Shown: piece by piece, positions 19,156 to 26,442 of the stretch | How the letters are laid out: each line of letters starts with the position of its first letter | How positions within the stretch are numbered: the first letter of the stretch is position 1 | Assembly: GCF_029395355.1 (NCBI RefSeq) | Contig: NZ_CP113913.1 | Coordinates: 620,001 to 684,000, forward strand | Reading direction: 5' to 3' | Length of the DNA: 64,000 bases | Source of the DNA: Bifidobacterium sp. ESL0800 | Lineage (GTDB): Bacteria; Actinomycetota; Actinomycetes; Actinomycetales; Bifidobacteriaceae | The notes under the pieces: generated by a model | The model's database searches: none | What the model was told of the DNA's origin: nothing | The model's input: the letters and a program-made list of their open reading frames with translations, nothing else | Translations under genes and position numbers: made by a program

Positions 19156-19350
19156 ATGGGGTGGCTGGTTATCGTCGTGCTAGTCGGTGCAGCCGCGTTA
19201 TGCGCGGTGTTCGGGGTGAAGCATAGTCTCGAGCACAAAGTAAACAGCATGACCGGGACCAGTGAAGAAGACAGGCGCAGAGCTGCGGATTTAAGGGAGA
19301 TAGAAGCCAAAATCGATCATGCCAAAAACATGTGGGGTGGTATGCTGTAA
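19156..19350 (+). CDS. Small single-pass membrane protein of unknown function
   Basis: 64 residues. One N-terminal membrane segment (MGWLVIVVLVGAAALCAVFGV) is followed by a charged helical stretch containing EEDRRRAADLREIEAKIDHAKNM, which could form a coiled coil. GAAGGAG at 19144-19150 fixes the start. It lies 50 bases after the acyl-CoA synthetase and may share its transcript. I do not recognise the family. Confidence 0.6.
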   Translation: MGWLVIVVLVGAAALCAVFGVKHSLEHKVNSMTGTSEEDRRRAADLREIEAKIDHAKNMWGGML

Positions 19351-19379
19351 ATCGGCAGATTTGGACGACGGATTTACAG
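19345..19379. terminator. Hairpin between convergent genes
   Basis: Stem CTGTAAATC (19345-19353) / GATTTACAG (19371-19379) spans the stop codon of the small membrane protein and ends 6 bases before the convergent XRE gene. There is no clear T run, so termination is only probable. Confidence 0.4.
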
Positions 19380-19384
19380 TAGTC

Positions 19385-19594
19385 TCATTCTTCGTCGACT
19401 TTTTCGTCCGGATCAAAGATGTCCTCGATGGTGCAGCCGAAGATCGAGGCGAGATGGAACGCCAGTGGCAGAGACGGGTCAAAGCGGCCCTTTTCGATGG
19501 AGATGATGGTCTGACGGCTTACGCTGGCAAGTTCGGCGAGCGCCGCCTGCGACAGACCTTTTTCGGTTCGCAGTTGTGTAAGACGATTTCTCAT
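19385..19594 (-). CDS. Small XRE-family helix-turn-helix regulator
   Basis: 69-residue DNA-binding protein consisting almost only of a Cro/CI-type helix-turn-helix (LSQAALAELASVSRQTIISIE), with the conserved ending FGCTIEDIFDPDE seen in stand-alone XRE regulators. The start at 19594 is chosen because its ATGA overlaps the stop of the upstream membrane protein gene; the longer open frame is not needed. Regulators of this type are often paired with a small membrane protein, as here. The target is unknown. Confidence 0.82.
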   Translation of the reverse strand: MRNRLTQLRTEKGLSQAALAELASVSRQTIISIEKGRFDPSLPLAFHLASIFGCTIEDIFDPDEKVDEE

Positions 19595-20163
19595 CGAGTG
19601 CCCTTGATGTAGAGTACCAGATAGCCGATGCCCCAAGAAAGTATTCCGATCAGCACACATCCGCCGAGGCAGTATTGAGCCACCGTGCTGCCGATTGGTT
19701 TGTCGCGGAAAGTGAGTACCACGCTCAACACGGCATTGGCGAGTAAGATGCCGTCGAATCCGTAAACTGCAGACCGCTGAATCCAGGAGTTCTCGACGCT
19801 TTCTTCCTGGTGCTGGTCGTAGCCTTTCAACGTTCTCTTGTCCACCAGAATAATCCACGTTAGACCAGCGGCTACCAAGAACGAGCAGATTCCTTCAGCG
19901 ATGGCCAGTTCCGTCCGGTCGTGAACCGAGCCGCCGGCCAATAGCTCGATGGCTGCGGCCACAGCGATGCCGATGATGCATCCCATGCCAATGCTCATAC
20001 TCCAAAGCGCAACTTTGCCGCCGCCGAAAATGGTTTTCGCTCCGAAGGCACTGGTTGCGGAAACGTTGGTTTGCTGGGCTCGTTGATCGATCGTTTCCGG
20101 TTCGCCGGCAGTGTCTTCAAATGGACCGCTTACCCGCGGATGTGTCTCGGATTGCCTGTTCAT
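19591..20163 (-). CDS. Four-segment membrane protein paired with the XRE regulator
   Basis: 190 residues starting at ATG 20163, preceded on its strand by GGAGG five bases away. A polar N-terminal tail of about 45 residues precedes four hydrophobic segments (about residues 50-78, 87-107, 131-152 and 160-186). It is translationally coupled to the XRE gene at 19594 and divergent from the ArsR/SdpI pair. No enzyme motif is visible. The pairing suggests that the regulator controls this gene or reads its state; this is inference. Confidence 0.65.
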   Translation of the reverse strand: MNRQSETHPRVSGPFEDTAGEPETIDQRAQQTNVSATSAFGAKTIFGGGKVALWSMSIGMGCIIGIAVAAAIELLAGGSVHDRTELAIAEGICSFLVAAGLTWIILVDKRTLKGYDQHQEESVENSWIQRSAVYGFDGILLANAVLSVVLTFRDKPIGSTVAQYCLGGCVLIGILSWGIGYLVLYIKGTR

Positions 20164-20314
20164 GTGTTCCTCCATTACCGCTTTGATGGATAGATGCATT
20201 ATCAAGAAAAGTAAAGCAAACTTTACTATGTAAAAGAAACTGTACATCAGTGATGAAGGGTTGTCCACTTCTGAGAGCTTGAAGTCCGCGGGGCTGTTCC
20301 GAAATTTACGAATG

Positions 20315-20340
20315 TTTATTTCAATATAATTTGAAATAAA
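20315..20340. promoter_or_regulatory. Palindromic operator 1 of the ArsR/SdpI locus
   Basis: Perfect 10-base arms TTTATTTCAA (20315-20324) and TTGAAATAAA (20331-20340) with a 6-base spacer TATAAT. The right arm contains the candidate -35 box TTGAAA (20331-20336). Its core, ATTTCAA-N6-TTGAAAT, is repeated 50 bases downstream. Confidence 0.7.
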
Positions 20341-20359
20341 TCGAGAAGCGCGGTACGAT
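20331..20359 (+). promoter_or_regulatory. Candidate promoter of the ArsR/SdpI operon
   Basis: TTGAAA (20331-20336), a 17-base spacer, then TACGAT (20354-20359). Operator 1 covers the -35 box and operator 2 would cover the start point near 20366, an arrangement that fits autorepression. Confidence 0.5.
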
Positions 20360-20364
20360 AATCG

Positions 20365-20390
20365 TATATTTCAATATTATTTGAAATATA
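20365..20390. promoter_or_regulatory. Palindromic operator 2 of the ArsR/SdpI locus
   Basis: Perfect 10-base arms TATATTTCAA (20365-20374) and TTGAAATATA (20381-20390) with a 6-base spacer TATTAT. The centre lies exactly 50 bases from that of operator 1, about five DNA turns, so both face the same side of the helix. Confidence 0.7.
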
Positions 20391-20420
20391 ACGATGTTCG
20401 ATGTATAAGAAGGAGGCACC

Positions 20421-20807
20421 ATGGGTGTGCAGACCACGTTGTCGGCGCTCGCGGACCCGGCGCGGCGCGAGATTCTGCAGTTGCTGCGGCGCAGAGTGAT
20501 GAACGCCGGAGAACTCGCGCAGGCCACGGGATTGTCGGCGTCAAGGCTTTCGTACCATCTCAAGAAGCTGCGCGAGGCCGAGCTGGTGACGGACAGCCGC
20601 GAGGGCACGACGATCTGGTACGAGCCAAATCTGACCGTGCTCGACGACACCATCGTCTGGTTGAAGGAGTTGCAACGCAACGAGGCGATTTCCAAAGCTT
20701 CGGATTATAGCGCGAAATTCGCCGAAACGAGGAAGCCATCATCCGCAACCAGTGGGGTAGTGGTCGAAACGGCGGACTGCGGCAAAGAAAAGAAACAAGG
20801 AGAATAA
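20421..20807 (+). CDS. ArsR-family autorepressor (SdpR-like)
   Basis: 128-residue winged-helix protein. LADPARREILQLLRRRVMNA and LSASRLSYHLKKLREAELV (recognition helix) match the SdpR branch of ArsR regulators, and no metal-binding cysteine motif is seen in the helix. AAGGAGG precedes the ATG. The next gene is an SdpI-like membrane protein. In Bacillus subtilis, SdpR represses sdpRI and is sequestered by SdpI at the membrane when toxin is sensed; the same logic is plausible here but unproven. The last 30 residues are polar and not conserved. Confidence 0.82.
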   Translation: MGVQTTLSALADPARREILQLLRRRVMNAGELAQATGLSASRLSYHLKKLREAELVTDSREGTTIWYEPNLTVLDDTIVWLKELQRNEAISKASDYSAKFAETRKPSSATSGVVVETADCGKEKKQGE

Positions 20808-20809
20808 TC

Positions 20810-21652
20810 ATGAGTGGTCATGATGAGGAACGGAAATCGGCAGCAGAATCAGAGCATGGCGATGACCCCGAAATCAAAGGCCGTCGGCCTGTCGCGTCTC
20901 AAGGGTCCGGAAACCGAAACTGGAAATCCGCGATTGCCGGTGCGAAGGGCTGGAACCTGGCGATGGTGCTTTTAGGGCTGCTGCCGCTGATTGTCTACCT
21001 GCTGGCATTGCCGTATATGCCCGATCGCGTGCCCATGCACTACAATGCGCACGGTGAGCTCGACAGCTGGGGCGGCAAGGGCGACTGGCTCTTCTTCCCG
21101 TTGTTCACGTTGCTGGTCTGCTTGGTCTGGCTGGTCTGCGAGATTCCTGTCGAACGTTCCGCTCGCAAGCAGTCGAATGCCGGCATGAGCGCTAAGACGA
21201 CGGTGCGCGTGTGGATTATCGGAGGATGCTGCATGTTCGTGGTACTCAACGTTCTCAATGTGTGGTTCATCGCCGACGCGTTCGGCAAAGGGCGCGGTGG
21301 ATCGGTCATACCTCTGGAGGCGATCCTGAACGTCGTCACCGGTTTGGTGTTCATCGTCGTCGGCAACGTCATGCCGAACACCAGGATGAATCGATGGAGC
21401 GGTGTCCGTGTGCCGGGAGCCTTCAAAAGCCGTGAATCGTGGCGTCGTTGCCAGCGTTTCGGCGGGTTCATGTTCATCCTCGGCGGCGTGATCTTGGTGG
21501 TCTTCGGGCTGGCCCTGCACACCTACGACGTGGTGAACCTCTACGCCATTCTTGCCATCGTGCTGGTCATCCTTGTCGCGGTCTCAATCTACGGCGTTTA
21601 CGCAGGCAGGAAATACGGAAACGTCGGCGGTCCAGTGCGCGATCGGGAATAA
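20810..21652 (+). CDS. SdpI-family membrane protein (DUF1648 domain)
   Basis: 280 residues, two bases after the ArsR gene with AAGGAG before it. A 40-residue polar N-terminus is followed by about six hydrophobic segments. The hallmark DUF1648 loop YMPDRVPMHYNAHGELDSWG occurs after the first segment. The SdpI signature NxxxGxRxPxxxxxxxxW is seen as NRWSGVRVPGAFKSRESW. Family members act as immunity proteins or signal transducers against a secreted killing peptide. No sdpABC-like toxin genes are visible in this window. Confidence 0.82.
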   Translation: MSGHDEERKSAAESEHGDDPEIKGRRPVASQGSGNRNWKSAIAGAKGWNLAMVLLGLLPLIVYLLALPYMPDRVPMHYNAHGELDSWGGKGDWLFFPLFTLLVCLVWLVCEIPVERSARKQSNAGMSAKTTVRVWIIGGCCMFVVLNVLNVWFIADAFGKGRGGSVIPLEAILNVVTGLVFIVVGNVMPNTRMNRWSGVRVPGAFKSRESWRRCQRFGGFMFILGGVILVVFGLALHTYDVVNLYAILAIVLVILVAVSIYGVYAGRKYGNVGGPVRDRE

Positions 21653-21672
21653 TTTCTGCGTTTCCATGGAAG

Positions 21673-21708
21673 GGATATGTGGATAGTCATCGATGCATCC
21701 ACATATCC
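21673..21708. terminator. Perfect hairpin after the SdpI-like gene
   Basis: Twelve-base perfect arms GGATATGTGGAT (21673-21684) and ATCCACATATCC (21697-21708) with a 12-base loop that itself contains CATCGATG. It follows the SdpI stop by 20 bases. No T run follows, so it may be a factor-dependent terminator or an operator. Confidence 0.45.
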
Positions 21709-21770
21709 ACAATTTCAACCGGCAAAGTTGCGCTATGGATGGTGTGCCCCTATCCTTTCACATCAATGAC

Positions 21771-21791
21771 CCATGTCAATCATGGTATGAT
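21771..21791 (+). promoter_or_regulatory. Candidate mazEF promoter/operator
   Basis: A palindrome CCATG-TCAAT-CATGG (21771-21785) directly abuts TATGAT (21786-21791), a good -10 box. No convincing -35 is seen. MazE/MazEF complexes usually bind palindromes over their own promoter, so the placement is suggestive. Confidence 0.4.
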
Positions 21792-21841
21792 ACAGAAAGG
21801 ATATACAGATGTGTACACGTGTTTTGGAAAGAGGTGCTCCT

Positions 21842-22111
21842 ATGCCGAAGGTGACGGTGGCGAAATGGGGCAACAGCGAAGGCATTCGCATCCCCAAGGA
21901 GATCAGGGACGAAGCCAACATAGGGGACGGCACCGAGCTCAATGTGGAATACAAGGATGGTTCCATCATTCTGACGCCAAGTGGCGTGCGGACGGTGAAA
22001 GTCGGTAGATATGACGTGCCTGTGCTCGCGGATCTCTTCCGTGGCTACAACGGCCCATATTGGGGTGAGGAATGGGACACCGGCGCGCCAGTAGGTGCGG
22101 AGGATATCTGA
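21842..22111 (+). CDS. mazE: Antitoxin of MazE/AbrB type
   Basis: 89 residues starting at ATG 21842, with AAAGAGGTG before it. The N-terminal AbrB/MazE swapped-hairpin domain is clear (VTVAKWGNSEGIRIPKEIRD, then ELNVEYKDGSIILTP). The acidic C-terminal part (YNGPYWGEEWDTGAPVGAEDI) would wrap the toxin. Its stop overlaps the mazF start (TGATG), which secures coupled production. Confidence 0.87.
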   Translation: MPKVTVAKWGNSEGIRIPKEIRDEANIGDGTELNVEYKDGSIILTPSGVRTVKVGRYDVPVLADLFRGYNGPYWGEEWDTGAPVGAEDI

Positions 22112-22461
22112 TGAGATTTTTCAAAGGGGATGTCATATGCACCGATTTCGATCCCTCACGTGGCCACGAACAAACCAAACGTAGATACGCTGTTGTAGTG
22201 AGCAACAACCAATACAACACTCGTTGTGCATTGACGATGATTTGCCCTATTACCAGTAACGACAACGGCTATCCATTGCATTTCAGCATGGACGAACTGG
22301 ATGCTCGAACCGTCAACGGTCAGCGCGCGGTATCGGGGTTCGTTGAAGTGGAACAGCTCAAGGCACTCGATTTGAATGCACGCAATACTGCATATATCGG
22401 CAAGATACCGGACCGAAATGTCGATACATTGACGCAGGCTGCCTTGTCCTGCCTGTTGTGA
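22111..22461 (+). CDS. mazF: Endoribonuclease toxin of MazF type
   Basis: 116-residue PemK/MazF-fold RNase that would cut mRNA when free of antitoxin. The N-terminal strand FKGDVICTDFDPSRGHEQTKRRYAVV carries the family arginines, followed by CPITSNDNGYPLHF and the conserved VSGFVEVEQLKALD. The start at 22111 overlaps the mazE stop. Its length and motifs look intact, so the toxin is likely functional. Confidence 0.88.
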   Translation: MRFFKGDVICTDFDPSRGHEQTKRRYAVVVSNNQYNTRCALTMICPITSNDNGYPLHFSMDELDARTVNGQRAVSGFVEVEQLKALDLNARNTAYIGKIPDRNVDTLTQAALSCLL

Positions 22462-22502
22462 GCGAGAACGGACAGGACAAGGCGACCGCACAAAAGATTA
22501 GG

Positions 22503-23426
22503 CTATTCGATGAGCGTGTAGCCGTGGCTGGCGATGACGGACTTGAGTTTGGCGAGGTAGCTTTCGGCGGCTTTGGAGAGGTTGGCGCGCTCGTTGGTGA
22601 TCCAGCCGACCAGCATGGTCTCGTCGGTGTCGAGTGGGACGGTGACGATCTTCTCGTTGTTGAGGTCGCCGTTGTCGATGCCGGTGCAGATGGTGTAGCC
22701 GTTGAGCCCGATGATGAAGTTGAGGATCGTGGCGCGGTCGGTGACGGTGATGAGTTTGGGGGAGTCCTTGGGCCAGACCGCCTCCTCGGCGAAGTAGAAG
22801 CTGCCTTCCTCGCCCTGCTCGTACTGGATGAACGGGTACGGTTTGAGGTCGTCCATCGTCACTTTTTCCTTGGACGCGAGAGGATTGTCGCGTGAGATGA
22901 AGACGTGCAGGCCGGCGCGGAAGAGCGGATGGAACTCGAGGTGCTTGCCGCGCAGCAGCTTGCCGATGACGTCCTTGTTGAAGTCGGAGAGGTAGAGGAT
23001 GCCGATTTCAGAAAGCATGTTGGCGACGGAATCGATGATGTCGCGCGTGCGGGTCTCGCGCAGCGTGAACTCGTATTCGTCGGATTCGATCGAATTGATC
23101 ATCTCTACGAACGCCTCGACGGCGAACATGTAGTGCTGCGTGGAGACCGAGCAGAGCTGCTTGCGCGGCTTGGCGTGCTTGTAGCGTTCCTCCATCAGCT
23201 CGGTCTGGTCGAGCACCTGGCGGGCGTAGGTGAGGAATTCCGCGCCGTCGACGGTCAGGGCGATGCCCTGCGAGGAGCGGGTGAAGATCTCGATGCCCAT
23301 CTCGTGCTCGAGCTCCTTGACCGACGAGCTCAGCGCGGGCTGGGAGACGTAGAGCTCGTGGGAGGCCTCGTTCATCGAGCCGCACTCCACGATCTTGACG
23401 ATATATTTCAGCTGCAGCAGTGTCAT
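22503..23426 (-). CDS. LysR-family transcriptional regulator
   Basis: 307 residues. The N-terminal winged helix (LLQLKYIVKIVECGSMNEASHELYVSQPALSSSVKELE) is followed by the effector-binding domain from about residue 90. It resembles the CysB/CynR branch. A TATAAA box ends only 8 bases before the ATG and no ribosome site is visible, so the message may be leaderless. No divergent target gene is present on the plus strand; the 220 bases upstream contain two TTATAAC copies that could be part of a binding site. The effector is unknown. Confidence 0.87.
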   Translation of the reverse strand: MTLLQLKYIVKIVECGSMNEASHELYVSQPALSSSVKELEHEMGIEIFTRSSQGIALTVDGAEFLTYARQVLDQTELMEERYKHAKPRKQLCSVSTQHYMFAVEAFVEMINSIESDEYEFTLRETRTRDIIDSVANMLSEIGILYLSDFNKDVIGKLLRGKHLEFHPLFRAGLHVFISRDNPLASKEKVTMDDLKPYPFIQYEQGEEGSFYFAEEAVWPKDSPKLITVTDRATILNFIIGLNGYTICTGIDNGDLNNEKIVTVPLDTDETMLVGWITNERANLSKAAESYLAKLKSVIASHGYTLIE

Positions 23427-23650
23427 AGCAGCAGTTTATAACAACGCGTGTATCAGCAGTGTTGGCTTATAACTATCTTCAGTAAAATATTATTGTAAAT
23501 TGATAATAATTTGATCCGCGCAGTCGAACATTTGTCAGTGCGGCGAAGGTTATCAAGTTTTCTGGATGCGGCTATTGGGTTTGCGTCCGTCGGCAGACGA
23601 TTGGGTTTGGACGACCATGTATCTGCGGTTGGCCGATGCTGCGGCTGTCT

Positions 23651-24313
23651 TCAGATGTTCACGCCCAAGCCCCGCAGCGCTTTTCTGGCTTGGATTGCGT
23701 CGCTGAAGTGGATTCCCTTGATGCCGACGGCTTTCGCGCCGTCCACATTGGCCTGAGTATCGTCGAAGAACACGGTCCGTGCGGCGTCGAGGCCGAAACG
23801 GGTCAAGGCAAGGTTGAAGATATCGGCGTTCGGCTTGTGCATCTTTTCGACGCCGGAAACCACCGTGCCCTGCAGCAGGTTTTCAAGTTGCGGGAATTTT
23901 TCGAAGGCGAAATGGAAGGTCTCGGCCGACCAGTTCGTCAGACCCCACACGCCATAACCGGCCCGGCGCAGATCCGACAGCAGGATTTCCATCCCGTCGA
24001 TTGTCTTCGGCAGAGCATCGCCGTAATGCTCGATATAGTAGCGGAACATCGTGGCCGCCTTGTCGCCGTATTCCTTTTCGACGTCCTTGATGACCACCGC
24101 GAAGTCCTCGCCGGCGTCCATACGCGCCTCGGCGGCGAAGAACCCGTAGACGTCCCGGTCCGAGCAGACCTGGTTGATGATGGCTTCAGGGAAATGCCCT
24201 TCGAAACATGGGCGGTAGTTCAGTTCGAGCAGCACTCCGCAGAAATCGAACATGACATCATGGATGGCGGCGTTGCGGTTGTCGGCTTCGTTGTTTTCCG
24301 GCCTGGTCATCAT
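23651..24313 (-). CDS. HAD-superfamily hydrolase (YihX/epoxide-hydrolase-N-like)
   Basis: 220-residue phosphatase-like protein. The nucleophile is in MFDFCGVLLE. The usual second Asp of DxDxT is Cys, as in subfamilies where this place is Gly or Asn (DxGGV/DxGNV). Motif II is GLTNWS, the motif III lysine is in KMHKPNADIF, and motif IV is VFFDDTQANV. The cap domain is helical (about residues 35-110), consistent with subfamily IA. A sugar-phosphate substrate is possible. It is followed by about 220 non-coding bases before the LysR gene on the same strand. Confidence 0.82.
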   Translation of the reverse strand: MMTRPENNEADNRNAAIHDVMFDFCGVLLELNYRPCFEGHFPEAIINQVCSDRDVYGFFAAEARMDAGEDFAVVIKDVEKEYGDKAATMFRYYIEHYGDALPKTIDGMEILLSDLRRAGYGVWGLTNWSAETFHFAFEKFPQLENLLQGTVVSGVEKMHKPNADIFNLALTRFGLDAARTVFFDDTQANVDGAKAVGIKGIHFSDAIQARKALRGLGVNI

Positions 24314-24396
24314 TTTTTCTTTTCTCTCTCTTATGATCTCTCGTTTTGATTATCGCGCCATCAATGTTGAAACCGGCCACGCGAAGCCGTCGATAT

Positions 24397-26382
24397 CTAG
24401 TCCTGCAGCAATTCCTCGAACGCCTGGGGCAGTGCCGCGATGACGTCGGTCGCCACGATCGGGCGCCCCGGTTTGCCATCCGGCGTGATAGTGCCGTCTT
24501 CGTCGAAAATCTCTGGCGGTTCCCAGCCGTGCTGGTCGGAACCCGAGGCGAGGCTTGCAGCGTAACCGTGGATATAGCTGGCACTGGCGGCGGTCATGAC
24601 GTCGAGGCTCGGGTCGTGCTGCAGCTCGCCATCGCCTTGCTGGGCGAGCATTGCGGTCATGACGCCGGCCAGAACGTCACCGGCCCCGGCCGTGGCCAGC
24701 CATGCCGGGCCGCTGCCGGAGATGAACGTTGTGGTCATCTTGCGCGTACCGTCGCCGTTTTCGGATCCCGTTTCGGTGTCGGCCGGTAGCCCGGTCACGT
24801 TGGAGTCGCCGACGACGATGGTCACTGCGCCCTTGAGCAGCACGGTCGCGCCGGTCAGTTCGTGGGCCCGTTTCGCCCAGTGCCAGGGTTGCGCGATGAT
24901 GGATGCGGTGTCCACGTTTTCGCCACGAAGACGCAGCAATGCGGCGAGTTCGGCGGCGTGTGGGGTGATGACGACATGCGGCGGCACGCGCTTCGGCAGC
25001 AGGTCGAGTGCGCCGGCGTCGACGCAGATCGGCGGCATGGTCCACGGTTCGCGTTCGACATCGGCATCCGGATTGGCGTTGTCCCGAACGGTTCCGGTCC
25101 GTTGTGAAACCTGGGACGTTGCCTCTTTGTCCAGATCGTGGACCGGAATTTCGGTCTCTTCCGCGGTTGCACAAGCGTGTTCATCCGGCAATGCGTAATG
25201 CTTGAGCAGCGCGGCGATGGCTTCGCGCTGGCCGTCGGAGGCGGTAATGCCGTGCCTGCCAGAATTGCGGATGGCGGTATTATTCGCGGCTTCGCCTGTC
25301 GGGACGCCTGAGCCGACGGCCCAAGCTTCGACGCGACCTTTGCCGATGACGATTTCCGGCGTATTGCGCAGCACCATATCCGACGCGTTGACCGGTCCCA
25401 GATAACGTACCATGCCGATATTGGAACGGACGGCCGCGCCGGAGCTCAGAACGGCCGCGCCCGGGTATTTCGCCGAACCGGTGATCAGGCCGACCACGCC
25501 GCGCGAATATTTGGAATCGAACGGTTGCGGCAGCCGTATCATCCTGCCGGCTGTGCCGTCGATCGAAGAGACGGCCGGAACGGCGTGTGTGATGTCGAAG
25601 CCGAAATCGACCAACATGACGCGTCCGCAGGCGAAACTTGCAGGAGGCAGCATCGCACAGGGTTTCATCGCGCCGAACATCACCGTGACGTCAGCGGGAA
25701 TATAGCTGCCAGGCAGGGTTCCATCGTCGACGCCGATTCCTGAAGGCGTATCGATGGCGACCACAAGCGGCCTCTGTTCCTGTTCGGTATCAGCGACGAA
25801 CGGCGGTTTCTCCGGATCTGTACCATCCTCGCGGGCGGGATGAAGCATGCTCGCCATCGTTGCGGCAGGCCCGCGCAGAGCGCCGTGCACGCCGATACCG
25901 GTCATGGCGTCAAGCACGACGTCGGCCTGCCGTGCCAGTTCGATTGCCGCTTGCAGCCGTTCTCCGGCCTCGCCTGCGCCAAAACCGGAGGAAACCCCTG
26001 GAATATCCGCTTCCGGATTGATGATCAGCAGCCTTCCGCCGCTGCGGGTGAAGGCCAGCAGTCCTTGCAAATGCAGTGATTTACCGACCGCGATTGCGGT
26101 GACCTGGGCACCTGAGCGAGCCAGCTGCGCAGCCGCGAACAGGCCGTCACCACCGTTATCTCCGGCACCGGCCAGCAGCACGACTTTCGCTTCGTCAATG
26201 TCGATATCATGGTCGTCAAGCAGTTCGGCGGTGACCCTTGCGGCAGCCGAGGCGGCCATACGCATCAGCGGAACGCCTCGATCCAGTAGGGGCTTTTCCA
26301 TGCCTCGTACCGTTTCGACACTGTAGGCCCGCCGTTGCAGCATCGATTTGCGCATCAGTTCCGTCATCGTTACCTCGTCCAT
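24397..26382 (-). CDS. nnr: Bifunctional NAD(P)H-hydrate epimerase/ADP-dependent dehydratase
   Basis: Repairs hydrated NADH/NADPH. About 661 residues with two domains. The N-terminal YjeF epimerase has GAGDNGGDGLFAAAQLARSG near residue 70 and DAMTGIGVHGALRGPA. The C-terminal ribokinase-fold dehydratase (from about 290, SKYSRGVVGLITGSAKYPGAAVL) has the catalytic region GSGPAWLATAGAGDVLAG. A linker of about 60 residues inside the dehydratase domain (about 405-465, ALPDEHACATAEETEIPV onward) is unusual. The start at 26382 is chosen because AGGAGG lies six bases before it; an upstream ATG exists at 26406. Confidence 0.9.
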   Translation of the reverse strand: MDEVTMTELMRKSMLQRRAYSVETVRGMEKPLLDRGVPLMRMAASAAARVTAELLDDHDIDIDEAKVVLLAGAGDNGGDGLFAAAQLARSGAQVTAIAVGKSLHLQGLLAFTRSGGRLLIINPEADIPGVSSGFGAGEAGERLQAAIELARQADVVLDAMTGIGVHGALRGPAATMASMLHPAREDGTDPEKPPFVADTEQEQRPLVVAIDTPSGIGVDDGTLPGSYIPADVTVMFGAMKPCAMLPPASFACGRVMLVDFGFDITHAVPAVSSIDGTAGRMIRLPQPFDSKYSRGVVGLITGSAKYPGAAVLSSGAAVRSNIGMVRYLGPVNASDMVLRNTPEIVIGKGRVEAWAVGSGVPTGEAANNTAIRNSGRHGITASDGQREAIAALLKHYALPDEHACATAEETEIPVHDLDKEATSQVSQRTGTVRDNANPDADVEREPWTMPPICVDAGALDLLPKRVPPHVVITPHAAELAALLRLRGENVDTASIIAQPWHWAKRAHELTGATVLLKGAVTIVVGDSNVTGLPADTETGSENGDGTRKMTTTFISGSGPAWLATAGAGDVLAGVMTAMLAQQGDGELQHDPSLDVMTAASASYIHGYAASLASGSDQHGWEPPEIFDEDGTITPDGKPGRPIVATDVIAALPQAFEELLQD

Positions 26383-26442
26383 CGCCGACCTCCTGTGTCC
26401 GCCCATGTCTGGTTCGATGTTACCCCAGCTTGGCCACGATAC

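Noticed and set aside
17391-19310. Very long minus-strand frame opposite the acyl-CoA synthetase
   Set aside because: Antisense shadow of a gene with all adenylate-forming motifs.
23523-23538. Third LexA box (TCGAAC half-site)
   Set aside because: Only the left half is present; the right half does not match GTTCGA.
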